Origin: Roseicyclus marinus
GTDB lineage: Bacteria; Pseudomonadota; Alphaproteobacteria; Rhodobacterales; Rhodobacteraceae
DNA length: 64,000 nt
Direction of reading: 5' to 3'
Assembly: GCF_036322625.1 (NCBI RefSeq)
Contig: NZ_AP027266.1
Coordinates: forward strand, 3,289,001 to 3,353,000
The position numbers were made by a program, and so were the translations under genes. The notes under the pieces were generated by a model. That model had not been told where the DNA came from and did no database searches. It saw only the letters and a program-made list of their open reading frames with translations. Positions 1 to 7,698 of this stretch are shown piece after piece. How positions within the stretch are numbered: the stretch's first letter is position 1; every line of letters starts with the position of its first letter.

Positions 1-2
1 CG

Positions 3-305
3 CTTTACTACACGCCGTCGGGGCGTTCGATCCAGGCCTTGGGCATCGCGCCCGACATCCTGGTCGAACAGCGCGATCCGGTCGAGGTAGACGAAGAGGC
101 CGAAGCCGGCCCGGCGCGCCGCAACGAAGCCAGCCTGCGCGGGGCGATCCAGAATTCCACCCTGACCGAGGACGAGCGCCGCCAGCTGGAAGAGGAGCAG
201 GCCATCGCCGAGGCCACGGCCACGCTGCGCAACGAGGATTACCAGCTGGCCTATGCCATCGACATCCTGACCGGCCTGAACGCTCTGGGCCCGCGCGGCA
301 ACTGA
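3..305 (+). CDS. S41-family C-terminal processing peptidase, C-terminal end only (gene begins before the window)
   Basis: This is the last 100 residues of a gene that starts outside the window. The frame opens with LYYTPSGRSIQALGIAPDI, which closely resembles the segment after the catalytic Lys in CtpA/Prc-type S41 peptidases (YYTPSGRSIQ.KGI.PDI). Family knowledge: these are periplasmic serine/lysine-dyad proteases with a PDZ domain that trim exported proteins; the dyad and PDZ lie outside the window. The tail is acidic and helical and ends near DILTGLNALGPRGN, a usual ending for alphaproteobacterial CtpA. rppH starts four bases after the stop, so the two are probably cotranscribed. The family call is firm, but which paralogue it is cannot be told from this fragment. 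Confidence 0.85.
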   Translation, partial: LYYTPSGRSIQALGIAPDILVEQRDPVEVDEEAEAGPARRNEASLRGAIQNSTLTEDERRQLEEEQAIAEATATLRNEDYQLAYAIDILTGLNALGPRGN

Positions 306-309
306 TCCC

Positions 310-783
310 GTGACGCCCGAGGAGATCGCCCGCTTGCCCTATCGCCCCTGCGTGGGGGTGGTGCTGATCCATGCCGATGGCAGGGTCTTTGCCGGGCAGC
401 GGTCGGACATGGCCGAGCCCGCGTGGCAGATGCCGCAAGGCGGGATCGACAAGGGCGAGACGCCCATCGCCGCCGCCCTGCGCGAGTTGCGCGAGGAGAC
501 GGGGGTGGGCGCCGAGCATGTCACCGTTCTGGCCGAGACGGCGGAGTGGCTTCCCTATGACCTGCCCGCCGAGGTTCTGCCCTATCGCGGCAAGTATCGC
601 GGCCAGACCCAGAAATGGGTGCTGATGCGGCTGGAGGCGGGCGACGAGGTGATCGACCTGAGCCACGAGGATGTGGAATTTTCCGACTGGCGCTGGATGC
701 GGGGGGCGGAGCTGTTGTCGCTGATCGTGCCGTTCAAGCGCCCGATCTACGAGGCGGTGCTGGCGGAGTTCGGGGTAAGCTAG
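310..783 (+). CDS. rppH: RNA pyrophosphohydrolase (Nudix hydrolase)
   Basis: 157 residues, the usual length for RppH. A complete Nudix box spans residues 44-66 (GGIDKGETPIAAALRELREE followed by TGV), with the metal-binding REXXEE core. The N-terminal YRPCVGVVL..., the WQMPQGGI segment and the QKWVLMRL segment are typical of RppH rather than MutT. Known role: it removes pyrophosphate from the 5' triphosphate of mRNA and so starts 5'-end-dependent decay in the cytoplasm. The start is GTG at 310, four bases after the upstream protease stop, so translation is probably coupled. MutT-like alternatives are less likely because of the WQMPQGGI motif. Confidence 0.92.
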   Translation: MTPEEIARLPYRPCVGVVLIHADGRVFAGQRSDMAEPAWQMPQGGIDKGETPIAAALRELREETGVGAEHVTVLAETAEWLPYDLPAEVLPYRGKYRGQTQKWVLMRLEAGDEVIDLSHEDVEFSDWRWMRGAELLSLIVPFKRPIYEAVLAEFGVS

Positions 784-832
784 GGCGACCCCAGATTGCC
801 CGAATGTAGCGGTGAGACGCGACTCCAAATTA

Positions 833-847
833 GAACAAAACGTGAAT
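833..847 (+). promoter_or_regulatory. Candidate LexA box in front of dnaE2
   Basis: The sequence reads GAAC-N7-GAAT (833-836, 844-847). This is one base off the direct-repeat GAACN7GAAC (the same as GTTCN7GTTC) recognised by LexA in alphaproteobacteria such as Rhodobacter. It ends 12 bases before the preferred dnaE2 ATG at 860, where a repressor would block transcription or leader entry. dnaE2 is a classic SOS gene in this group. Seen: the motif. Inferred: LexA binding. Confidence 0.55.
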
Positions 848-859
848 ATACTGCGGGTC

Positions 860-3826
860 ATGGGATTCGCCGAACTGTCCATCACCTCGAACTTCACGTT
901 CCTGACCGGGGGGTCGCATCCCGAGGAATATGCGCGCAGGGCAGCGCTTCTGGGGTTGGAGGCGATTGCCATCGCCGATGTGAATTCGGTGGCGGGCGTG
1001 GTGCGGGCCTGGTCGGAGCTGAAGAAGATCCGCGAGGAGATCGCGGAGGCCGAGGCGGCGCGCGCCGATCCCGTAGGCCCGCCCAAGCCCGCGCATCTGC
1101 CCGATCCCCCGCGCGCGCCCATCGACCATGTGCCGCGCCTGTTGCCCGCCGCCTGCCTGGTGCTGGAAGACGGGATGAGGTTGACCGCCCTGCCGCGCGA
1201 CCGGGCAGGTTGGGCGAGCCTGTGCCGCATCCTGTCGGCGGGGCGGTTGAGGGCGGACAAGGGCGATTGCCTGCTGGATCTGGACGATATCCTGAGATTT
1301 CCCGAGGGGCTTGAGCTGTTGCTGCATGCGCCCGACCGGCCCGGCGCCGACTGGCGGCAGGCGGCGGCGCGGTTGATCGACGGGATGGAGGGGCGGCTGC
1401 ACCTGCTGATCGCGCCCGCCTATGACGGGCAGGATGCGGCACGGCTGGATCGCGGCGCGCGGCTGGCCGAAGCCTTGGGTCTGCCCACGCTCGCCTCGGC
1501 CCGGCCGATCATGCACCACGGGGCGCGGCGGCGGCTGACCGATATCCTGACCTGTATCCGCGAGGGATTGCGGATCGAGGATCTGGGCACCGCCGCGCAG
1601 GCCAATGCCGAACAGCGCCTGCGGTCGGAGGCGGAGATGCGGCGCATCTTCAAGGGGCATGAGGGGGCGGTGGACCACGCCGCGACACTGGCCGAAAGGC
1701 TGCGGTTCGACATCGCCAGCCTGCGCTACGAATACCCGTCGGAAATCGCGGATGGGGAAACCGCCGCCGAACGGTTGCAGCGGCTGGCGCAGGCGGGGCT
1801 GAACTGGCGCTATCCGCAGGGCATCCCCGAGCGGGCGCAAAAGCAGCTGGAGCATGAGCTGCGCCTGATCGGGAAACTGGGCTACGAGCCCTATTTCCTG
1901 ACCGTCCATGATATCGTCGCCTTTGCCCGGTCGCGCGGCATCCTGTGCCAGGGGCGCGGATCGGCGGCCAATTCGATCACCTGCTATGCGCTGGGGGTGA
2001 CATCCGTCAGCCCCGAGATCGGCACCATGGTGTTCGAACGGTTCGTGAGCGAGGCGCGCAACGAGCCGCCCGATATCGACGTGGATTTCGAGCATGAGCG
2101 CCGCGAAGAGGTGATCCAGCACATCTATGCGCGCTACGGTCGCCACCGCGCGGGGCTCTGCGCCACGGTGATCCATTATCGCGGCAAGCGCGCGGTGCGC
2201 GAGGTGGGCCGCGCCATGGGCCTGTCGGAGGATGTGCTGTCGGCGCTGTCGTCCCAGATCTGGGGATCATGGTCGAAACACGGGCCCGAGATCGCCCGGA
2301 TGCGCGAGATCGGGCTGGACCCCGACAGCCCGCGCCTGAAGCAGACGATCCAGCTGATCGAGGAGATCATCGGCTTTCCCCGGCATCTGAGCCAGCATGT
2401 GGGCGGCTTTGTCATCACCGAAGGGCGGCTGGACGAGCTGGTCCCGATCGAGAATGCCACGATGGAGGATCGGACCGTCATCTGCTGGGACAAGGATGAC
2501 ATCGACGCGCTGGGAATCCTCAAGGTCGATATCCTGGCGCTGGGGATGCTGTCGTGCATTCGCAAGGCGTTTGGCCTGCTCCGCCAGCACCATCAGGCCG
2601 ATTACACGCTGGCCACCCTGCCGCCCGAGGACCCGGCCGTCTACGACATGCTGTGCCGGGCCGACACGTTGGGCGTGTTCCAGGTGGAAAGCCGGGCGCA
2701 GATGAATTTCCTGCCCCGGATGCGCCCGCGCTGTTTCTACGACCTGGTGATCCAGGTGGCGATCATCCGCCCCGGGCCGATCCAGGGCGACATGGTGCAT
2801 CCGTTCATAAGACGCCGGAACGGGGAGGAGGAGGTCAGTTTCCCCTCGGACGAATTGGGCCGCGTGCTGGGCAAGACGCTGGGCGTGCCGCTGTTCCAGG
2901 AACAGGCGATGCAGATCGCCATCACCGGCGCAGGCTTTTCGCCCGACGAGGCGGACAGGCTGCGCCGGTCGCTGGCCACCTTCAAGAAGCATGGGAGCGT
3001 GTCGGAGTTTCGCACCCGGTTTTTGCGGGGCATGCGCGCCAATGGCTATGACGCGGATTTCGCGGAACGCTGCTTTTCCCAGATCGAGGGCTTTGGCAGT
3101 TACGGATTCCCCGAAAGCCATGCGGCGAGTTTCGCACTTTTGGTCTATGCCTCGAGCTGGCTCAAACGGCACCATCCCGGCATCTTCGCCTGCGCGCTGC
3201 TGAATTCCCAGCCGATGGGCTTTTACGCCCCGGCCCAGATCGTGCGCGATGCCCGGCAGCACGGGGTGGAGGTGCGGCCCGTCTGCATCAACCGGTCGCG
3301 GTGGGACAACGTGATGGAACGGACGGAAACCGGCGCGCTGGCGCTGAGGCTGGGGTTCCGGCAGATCAAGGCGATGCGCGAGGACGAGGCCGATTGGCTG
3401 ACGGCGGCGCGCGGCAATGGCTACACGGCGGTCGAGGATGTATGGCGGCGCGCAGGCCTGGCGGCCAGGACGCTGACGATATTGGCGGAGGCCGATGCCT
3501 TTGCCACCTTGGGGATTTCGCGGCGCGATGCGCTTTGGGCGGCCCGCGCGCTGGTGCCGAAGCGGAAATTGCCGCTGTTTTCGGGCGATCTGGACGGAGA
3601 GGGGATCGTGGAACCCGCCGTTCACCTGCCCAGGATGACCGAGGGCGAAGAGGTGGTGGAGGATTACGTGGCGATGCGCCTGACGCTCCGGTCACACCCG
3701 GTGGCGCTGATCCGCGACCGGCTCAGCCCGGGGATCGACCGGCGGTTGCTGGCAAGGTCAAATTCATTTCAAGAGCACCGAGATAACCGGGCAACGAAGT
3801 TTCCTGAAAACAGCATCAACACCTGA
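860..3826 (+). CDS. dnaE2: Error-prone DNA polymerase III alpha subunit DnaE2/ImuC, C-terminally truncated
   Basis: 988 residues from the ATG at 860 (MGFAELSITSNFTFL...). This start matches the family N-terminus better than the in-frame upstream GTG at 812, which would run through the LexA-like box. Visible parts are the PHP domain with SNFTFLTGGSHPEEY, the polymerase active-site motif PPDIDVDF near residues 402-409, the GRGSAANSI segment, and the fingers/HhH region (QIEGFGSYGFPESHAASFA). Known role: SOS-induced mutagenic translesion synthesis with ImuA and ImuB; neither is next to it. Family members are usually about 1,050-1,100 residues and end with an OB-fold region. Here recognisable sequence stops near LRSHPVALIRDRLSPG, followed by an unrelated tail encoded by AT-richer DNA (from about 3755). 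The polymerase core is intact, but full function is doubtful. Confidence 0.9.
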   Translation: MGFAELSITSNFTFLTGGSHPEEYARRAALLGLEAIAIADVNSVAGVVRAWSELKKIREEIAEAEAARADPVGPPKPAHLPDPPRAPIDHVPRLLPAACLVLEDGMRLTALPRDRAGWASLCRILSAGRLRADKGDCLLDLDDILRFPEGLELLLHAPDRPGADWRQAAARLIDGMEGRLHLLIAPAYDGQDAARLDRGARLAEALGLPTLASARPIMHHGARRRLTDILTCIREGLRIEDLGTAAQANAEQRLRSEAEMRRIFKGHEGAVDHAATLAERLRFDIASLRYEYPSEIADGETAAERLQRLAQAGLNWRYPQGIPERAQKQLEHELRLIGKLGYEPYFLTVHDIVAFARSRGILCQGRGSAANSITCYALGVTSVSPEIGTMVFERFVSEARNEPPDIDVDFEHERREEVIQHIYARYGRHRAGLCATVIHYRGKRAVREVGRAMGLSEDVLSALSSQIWGSWSKHGPEIARMREIGLDPDSPRLKQTIQLIEEIIGFPRHLSQHVGGFVITEGRLDELVPIENATMEDRTVICWDKDDIDALGILKVDILALGMLSCIRKAFGLLRQHHQADYTLATLPPEDPAVYDMLCRADTLGVFQVESRAQMNFLPRMRPRCFYDLVIQVAIIRPGPIQGDMVHPFIRRRNGEEEVSFPSDELGRVLGKTLGVPLFQEQAMQIAITGAGFSPDEADRLRRSLATFKKHGSVSEFRTRFLRGMRANGYDADFAERCFSQIEGFGSYGFPESHAASFALLVYASSWLKRHHPGIFACALLNSQPMGFYAPAQIVRDARQHGVEVRPVCINRSRWDNVMERTETGALALRLGFRQIKAMREDEADWLTAARGNGYTAVEDVWRRAGLAARTLTILAEADAFATLGISRRDALWAARALVPKRKLPLFSGDLDGEGIVEPAVHLPRMTEGEEVVEDYVAMRLTLRSHPVALIRDRLSPGIDRRLLARSNSFQEHRDNRATKFPENSINT

Positions 3827-4257
3827 TCATGCCTGCGAAACCTACAAATCAGGTCCTTTTCCCGCGTAGGTAAAACAAAGGCGCCAGCGCGCTCCCCGTC
3901 CATCTCGGCCGTCAGTTCATCACGCCACGCTCGACGATATCGATACGTTTCACAGATCCAAGAAAAAAGACAATTGCCACCTTTCGCAAGCAATCCAGCT
4001 CTCAGCCGAGCCTCACCAAGAGTTCTTTCACCATCATCCAAAACAACCACTGAGCGCTTTTCAGTTCTGGAAAGGCCAATCAAGCGCGGCCGTTCCTGAA
4101 AAAGCGGATGAACCTCAAGGTACTGAGACTGACGATCTACCGCTTGCACCGCTTCATTAAATGCAAAACTCAACTCATACTTCCCATAAACCCAACTAGG
4201 CCAAGGAAAATTTATCAAAAGAAGCCTGCTGCTTTCGGAAGCACCACTACGCGCCAT
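3769..4257 (-). CDS. Orphan hypothetical protein in an AT-richer patch
   Basis: 162 residues from the ATG at 4257. The reading frame stays open further upstream, but that part is antisense to pip and is not credible. I do not recognise the protein. It has an early hydrophobic/aromatic segment (RLLLINFPWPSWVYGKYELS), two prolines in EVHPLFQERPRL, and a C-terminal half rich in Arg, Glu and Asp; there is no clear signal peptide or membrane helix. Base composition is visibly lower in GC than its neighbours and codon use is more relaxed (TTT, CTT, AGT, AGA), which suggests transfer from elsewhere. It lies 17 bases after the pip stop on the same strand and may be cotranscribed. No good Shine-Dalgarno is seen. 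It overlaps the aberrant 3' end of dnaE2 tail to tail. Confidence 0.5.
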   Translation of the reverse strand: MARSGASESSRLLLINFPWPSWVYGKYELSFAFNEAVQAVDRQSQYLEVHPLFQERPRLIGLSRTEKRSVVVLDDGERTLGEARLRAGLLAKGGNCLFSWICETYRYRRAWRDELTAEMDGERAGAFVLPTREKDLICRFRRHDQVLMLFSGNFVARLSRCS

Positions 4258-4274
4258 ACAAATGGTCCATGGAA

Positions 4275-5264
4275 CTACATCCCGTAGCGATCCCGCTTTT
4301 CGCCCACCTGGCTCATCAGGCGCACCAGTTCCTGGCTGATGCCGGGTTCGGACAGGGCGTGTCCTGCGGCCTTTATCATGTGGAGCCTGCCGGCGGGCCA
4401 GCCCGCGACGAGCTTGTGGGCCGACAAGGGCGGGCAGATCATGTCGTAGCGGCCCTGCACCACCGTGCCGGGCACCTGCGCGATGCGGTAGAGATCGCGC
4501 AGGATCTGGCCATCCTCCTCGAGGAAGCCCTTGTTCACGAAGTAATGGTTTTCGAGGCGCGCAAAGGCGCGGGCATATTCCGCAGGGCTTTCGCCGCCAC
4601 CCCCGTCGCTTTCCATCGAGGCGAGCGCGTTTTCCCACGAGGCCCAGGCGCGGGCGTGGCGGGTTTCGACCATCAGGTCGCCCGAAAACAGGCGGCGATT
4701 GTAGGCGGCGATCAGGTCGCCGCGTTCTTCCTCGGGGATAAGGGCGCAGAACCGCGCCCATTGCTCGGGCCAGAATTGCCCCGCGCCACCGCCGTAGAAC
4801 CAGTCAAGCTCGCGCTGCATCGACAAGAAGACCCCGCGCAGCGCGAGATAGGCGACCCGGTCGGGATGGGTTTCGGCATAGACAAGGCCAAGCGTCGCGC
4901 CCCAGCTGCCGCCGAACACCGCCCAGCGGTCGATGCCCAGCGCCGTCCGGATACGCTCGATATCGGCGACCAGATGCCATGTCGTATTGGCCCGCACGCT
5001 GGCATGGGGCCGGGACCGGCCACAGCCGCGCTGGTCGAAGAGCACGATCCGCCAGAGCGCGGGGTCGAAATAGCGACGCATCGCCGGGCTGCATCCGCCG
5101 CCGGGACCGCCATGCAGGACCACGACAGGCGCACCATCGGGATTGCCGCATTGTTCGACATAGATGTGATGCCCATCGCCCACATCCATCATGCGCTGAT
5201 CGAACGGGTCGATCGGCGGAAAGAGATGCGCGGCTGCGCGCTTTTGGCCGGAGAACTTGTCCAT
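4275..5264 (-). CDS. pip: Prolyl aminopeptidase (proline iminopeptidase, S33)
   Basis: 329 residues, an alpha/beta hydrolase. HGGPGGG at 51-57 is the family oxyanion-loop motif. The nucleophile elbow GGSWGA puts the catalytic Ser at residue 120, with Asp in GRYDMICP (about 274) and His in AAGHALSEP (about 302). FDQRGCGRS and the cap region with GVFLSMQRELDWFY are standard for the prolyl aminopeptidase subfamily. Known role: it cleaves N-terminal proline from peptides in the cytoplasm. The start is ATG at 5264; the long open frame upstream is antisense to ubiG. pip and ubiG diverge from a 69-base gap that must hold both promoters. Confidence 0.93.
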   Translation of the reverse strand: MDKFSGQKRAAAHLFPPIDPFDQRMMDVGDGHHIYVEQCGNPDGAPVVVLHGGPGGGCSPAMRRYFDPALWRIVLFDQRGCGRSRPHASVRANTTWHLVADIERIRTALGIDRWAVFGGSWGATLGLVYAETHPDRVAYLALRGVFLSMQRELDWFYGGGAGQFWPEQWARFCALIPEEERGDLIAAYNRRLFSGDLMVETRHARAWASWENALASMESDGGGGESPAEYARAFARLENHYFVNKGFLEEDGQILRDLYRIAQVPGTVVQGRYDMICPPLSAHKLVAGWPAGRLHMIKAAGHALSEPGISQELVRLMSQVGEKRDRYGM

Positions 5265-5333
5265 GCCGCTCCTATATAGACCGCTAGGGACGGTCCGTCG
5301 GGGCCAAAGTGACAGAATGTGAAGGGATTTGCC

Positions 5334-6080
5334 ATGGCAGAGGTCAATCAAACCGTGGACAGCGGCGAAATCGCCAAGTTCGAGGCGATGGCAGCCGAAT
5401 GGTGGGATCCGAACGGCAAGTTCAAGCCGTTGCACATGCTCAACCCCACGCGGCTGGATTACATCACGCGCCAGATCGCGGCGGAATTCGGGCGCGACCT
5501 GAAAGGGCAAATGCCGTTCGCGGGGCTGCGCATCCTCGATATCGGTTGCGGCGGGGGCTTGCTGTCGGAACCGATGGCGCGGCTGGGGGCGACGGTGGTG
5601 GGCGCGGATGCCGCGCCGCGCAACATCCCGGTGGCGCAGATCCATGCCGAGCAATCGGGGCTGACCATCGATTACCGCGTGACGACCGCCGAGGCGCTGG
5701 CCGCCGCGGGCGAAGAATTCGACGTGGTGCTGAACATGGAGGTGGTCGAGCATGTGGCCGACCCGCTCGCCTACCTCACGGCCTGCCAGCAATTGCTGAA
5801 ACCGGGCGGTTTGATGATCTGTTCCACGATCAACCGGAACCCCAAAAGCTTTCTGATGGCGATCATCGGGGCGGAATATGTCATGCGCTGGCTGCCCAAG
5901 GGCACGCATGAATGGCAGAAATTCATCACGCCCGACGAATTGTACGACCTGATCCGGCAGGCGGGGCTGGACCCGGTGGACCGCAAGGGTTTCGTTTTCA
6001 ACAAGCTGTTGTGGAGCTGGTCGATTTCCGACCGCGATCTGAGCGTGAACTATGTCACGGCGTCGTTGAAGCGGGGCTAG
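5334..6080 (+). CDS. ubiG: Ubiquinone biosynthesis O-methyltransferase
   Basis: 248 residues. The first residues include [26 protein letters not shown] (seen as two parts, both UbiG hallmarks), then SAM motif [17 protein letters not shown], motif [14 protein letters not shown], and the late KFITPDEL segment. Known role: both O-methylation steps in ubiquinone synthesis, using SAM. An in-frame GTG exists at 5319, but ATG at 5334 is preferred because GAAGGG sits six bases upstream of it. It is divergent from pip. Confidence 0.95.
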   Translation: MAEVNQTVDSGEIAKFEAMAAEWWDPNGKFKPLHMLNPTRLDYITRQIAAEFGRDLKGQMPFAGLRILDIGCGGGLLSEPMARLGATVVGADAAPRNIPVAQIHAEQSGLTIDYRVTTAEALAAAGEEFDVVLNMEVVEHVADPLAYLTACQQLLKPGGLMICSTINRNPKSFLMAIIGAEYVMRWLPKGTHEWQKFITPDELYDLIRQAGLDPVDRKGFVFNKLLWSWSISDRDLSVNYVTASLKRG

Positions 6081-6113
6081 ACCCCGGTCGGCGCGTTTCG
6101 GGCCAAGGCCGCG

Positions 6114-6557
6114 TCAGCTGTCGTTTTCCAGCCGCAGGCGCATTTCGCGGATCACGGGGATAGCCTGCCGGACGCGGTCGGCCCCGATCTCGCGCACGGT
6201 GTCCGACAGGATGGGCGCGATGGCCGAAAGCGCGGCATCACGCGCGCGGCGACCTGCGGGGCTGATCGATACCATCTTGCGGCGCGCGTCGTCCCAATCG
6301 GGGCGGATGTGGATGTAGCCCGCCCATTCCAGCCGGTTGAGCGTGTTCGTCATCGCTCCGCGCGTGACGTGAAACACCCGCGCGAGCTGCGCCGGCGTCT
6401 TTTCCCCGGTCGAGGCCATCAGGTGGTTCAGCACCGAGAAATGGCTGAGTTCCATTCCCTTGGGCAAGGCACGGCTGAGCCTGTTCCGGGCGAGCTGGTC
6501 GGCCATGAACATTTCGCTGAACAACGCGACGGACAGGGGATCATCGGGGGATGCCAT
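6114..6557 (-). CDS. MarR-family transcriptional regulator
   Basis: 147 residues from the ATG at 6557 (MASPDDPLSV...); the open frame upstream runs over the gap to the glutaredoxin gene and is not protein-like. It has a winged-helix layout: helices with ALPKGMELSHFSVLNHL, recognition-helix region TPAQLARVFHVTRGAMTNTL, then the wing DWDDARRKMVSISPAGR. The DDARRK.VSISPAGR wing is typical of MarR. No ligand or target can be read from the sequence. It is convergent with ubiG and lies downstream of comF and grx on the same strand. Confidence 0.85.
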   Translation of the reverse strand: MASPDDPLSVALFSEMFMADQLARNRLSRALPKGMELSHFSVLNHLMASTGEKTPAQLARVFHVTRGAMTNTLNRLEWAGYIHIRPDWDDARRKMVSISPAGRRARDAALSAIAPILSDTVREIGADRVRQAIPVIREMRLRLENDS

Positions 6558-6615
6558 GCGGGCAGTAGGCCATCGCCCTTGCCCCTCTGGCAAGGGGCGA
6601 AGGGTCGCAAGTGGT

Positions 6616-6876
6616 TCAGGATGCGGACAAAAGCGGATCGAGCTTGCCGTTGCGATCCAGCGCGGCCATGTCGTCATAGCCACCGACATGGGTATCGCCG
6701 ATGAAGATCTGGGGCACGGTGTGCCGTCCCTTGGCGCGGCCCATCATTTCTTGCCGCTTGGCGGGGTCGCGGGCGACATCGATCTCGGTATAGGTGACGC
6801 CCTTGTCGGCCAGAAGCCGCTTGGCCGCGTGGCAATAGCCGCAAAGCGGCGAGGTGTAGATTTCGATCCGGGGCAT
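6616..6876 (-). CDS. grxC: Glutaredoxin 3 (GrxC type)
   Basis: 86 residues from the ATG at 6876. Contains the redox motif C12-G-Y-C15 in SPLCGYCHAAK, the TVPQIF cis-Pro loop and the GGYDDMAALD glutathione-binding segment. Known role: glutathione-dependent disulfide reduction in the cytosol. An in-frame ATG at 6912 would add 12 residues, but it has no Shine-Dalgarno, while AGAGGA precedes 6876; the length from 6876 also matches GrxC (about 85). The gene follows comF by about 40 bases, so they form a likely operon. Confidence 0.92.
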   Translation of the reverse strand: MPRIEIYTSPLCGYCHAAKRLLADKGVTYTEIDVARDPAKRQEMMGRAKGRHTVPQIFIGDTHVGGYDDMAALDRNGKLDPLLSAS

Positions 6877-6915
6877 CGGGTGGCCATCCTCTGAAGTCGT
6901 CGCGGTGGACATGAT

Positions 6916-7641
6916 CTAGGCATCCCGGGCGACGCGCGCCAGTGCCATCACGCAAACCTGTCCGGCGCCCGCTGCATGGCAAGCCTGGGCCGCCGCGGAA
7001 AAGGTCGCGCCCGAGGTCATCACATCATCGACAAGCAGGATGTTCCGACCGACGACAGCAGCGGCACGGCGCGGGGCAACCCGGATGGCGGCATCGAGAT
7101 TGGCAAAGCGGCCGTCCCGGTCGCGCCCGTCCTGCGACGGCGTGTGGCGCGCCCGCAAAAGCGCATCGGGCAGCCAGTCGCATCCGCTGGCCCGCGCCAA
7201 TGCGGCCGCCAGCAGGGCGGATTGGTTGAACCGGCGCTGCGCCAGACGCCGCCAATGCAGGGGGATGGGCAGGATCAGGGGCGCATCGGCCAAGAGATCC
7301 GCCGCCGCCCGCGCCATCCATGGTCCTGCGGCGCGCGCCACCTCGGCCCGGTCGGCATGTTTGAGGCCAAGGACCAGCTTGCGCCCGTTTCCCGCGTAAT
7401 GCAGCACGGCGCGGCCCCGCGACCAGGGTCGGGCGATGCGGTGACATTCCTCGCAGATGAGCGGCCCGGACAGGCTGCTTTGCCCCGGCAAACCGACACC
7501 GCACAGATCGCAAGCCGCCCCCAGCACGAAGGGCGTATCGGCCCAGCAGGCACCACAAAGCGCGAAATCGGTTTCGACCCGCCCCTCGCAGCACAGGCAG
7601 GCGGGCGGAAAGACCGCATGCAACAGCGTTTGCAATCTCAT
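6916..7641 (-). CDS. comF: ComF-family phosphoribosyltransferase-like protein
   Basis: 241 residues. The N-terminal zinc-ribbon part has CLCC (about 16-19), CGAC, CDLC and CEEC cysteine pairs. The C-terminal half has the PRPP-binding motif NILLVDDVMTSGAT. The family (ComF/GntX) is linked to DNA uptake in Bacillus and Haemophilus; its biochemical activity is poorly known, and in alphaproteobacteria the context does not prove a competence role. The ATG at 7641 lies in a 57-base gap divergent from the methyltransferase gene. Confidence 0.88.
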   Translation of the reverse strand: MRLQTLLHAVFPPACLCCEGRVETDFALCGACWADTPFVLGAACDLCGVGLPGQSSLSGPLICEECHRIARPWSRGRAVLHYAGNGRKLVLGLKHADRAEVARAAGPWMARAAADLLADAPLILPIPLHWRRLAQRRFNQSALLAAALARASGCDWLPDALLRARHTPSQDGRDRDGRFANLDAAIRVAPRRAAAVVGRNILLVDDVMTSGATFSAAAQACHAAGAGQVCVMALARVARDA

Positions 7642-7698
7642 CCTACCCCCCTAAGTAGCGCAGCACAGACGACCAGGACGCAGCCGATCGTGCCAGAC

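Noticed and set aside
4258-4761. N-terminal extension of the orphan gene
   Set aside because: That part is another frame of pip and is Arg/Pro-rich, as expected for a shadow; the AT-richer, protein-like part starts at 4257.
6976-7698. Long N-terminal extension of the NDUFAF5-like gene
   Set aside because: It is antisense to comF; the family N-terminus begins near 7699.
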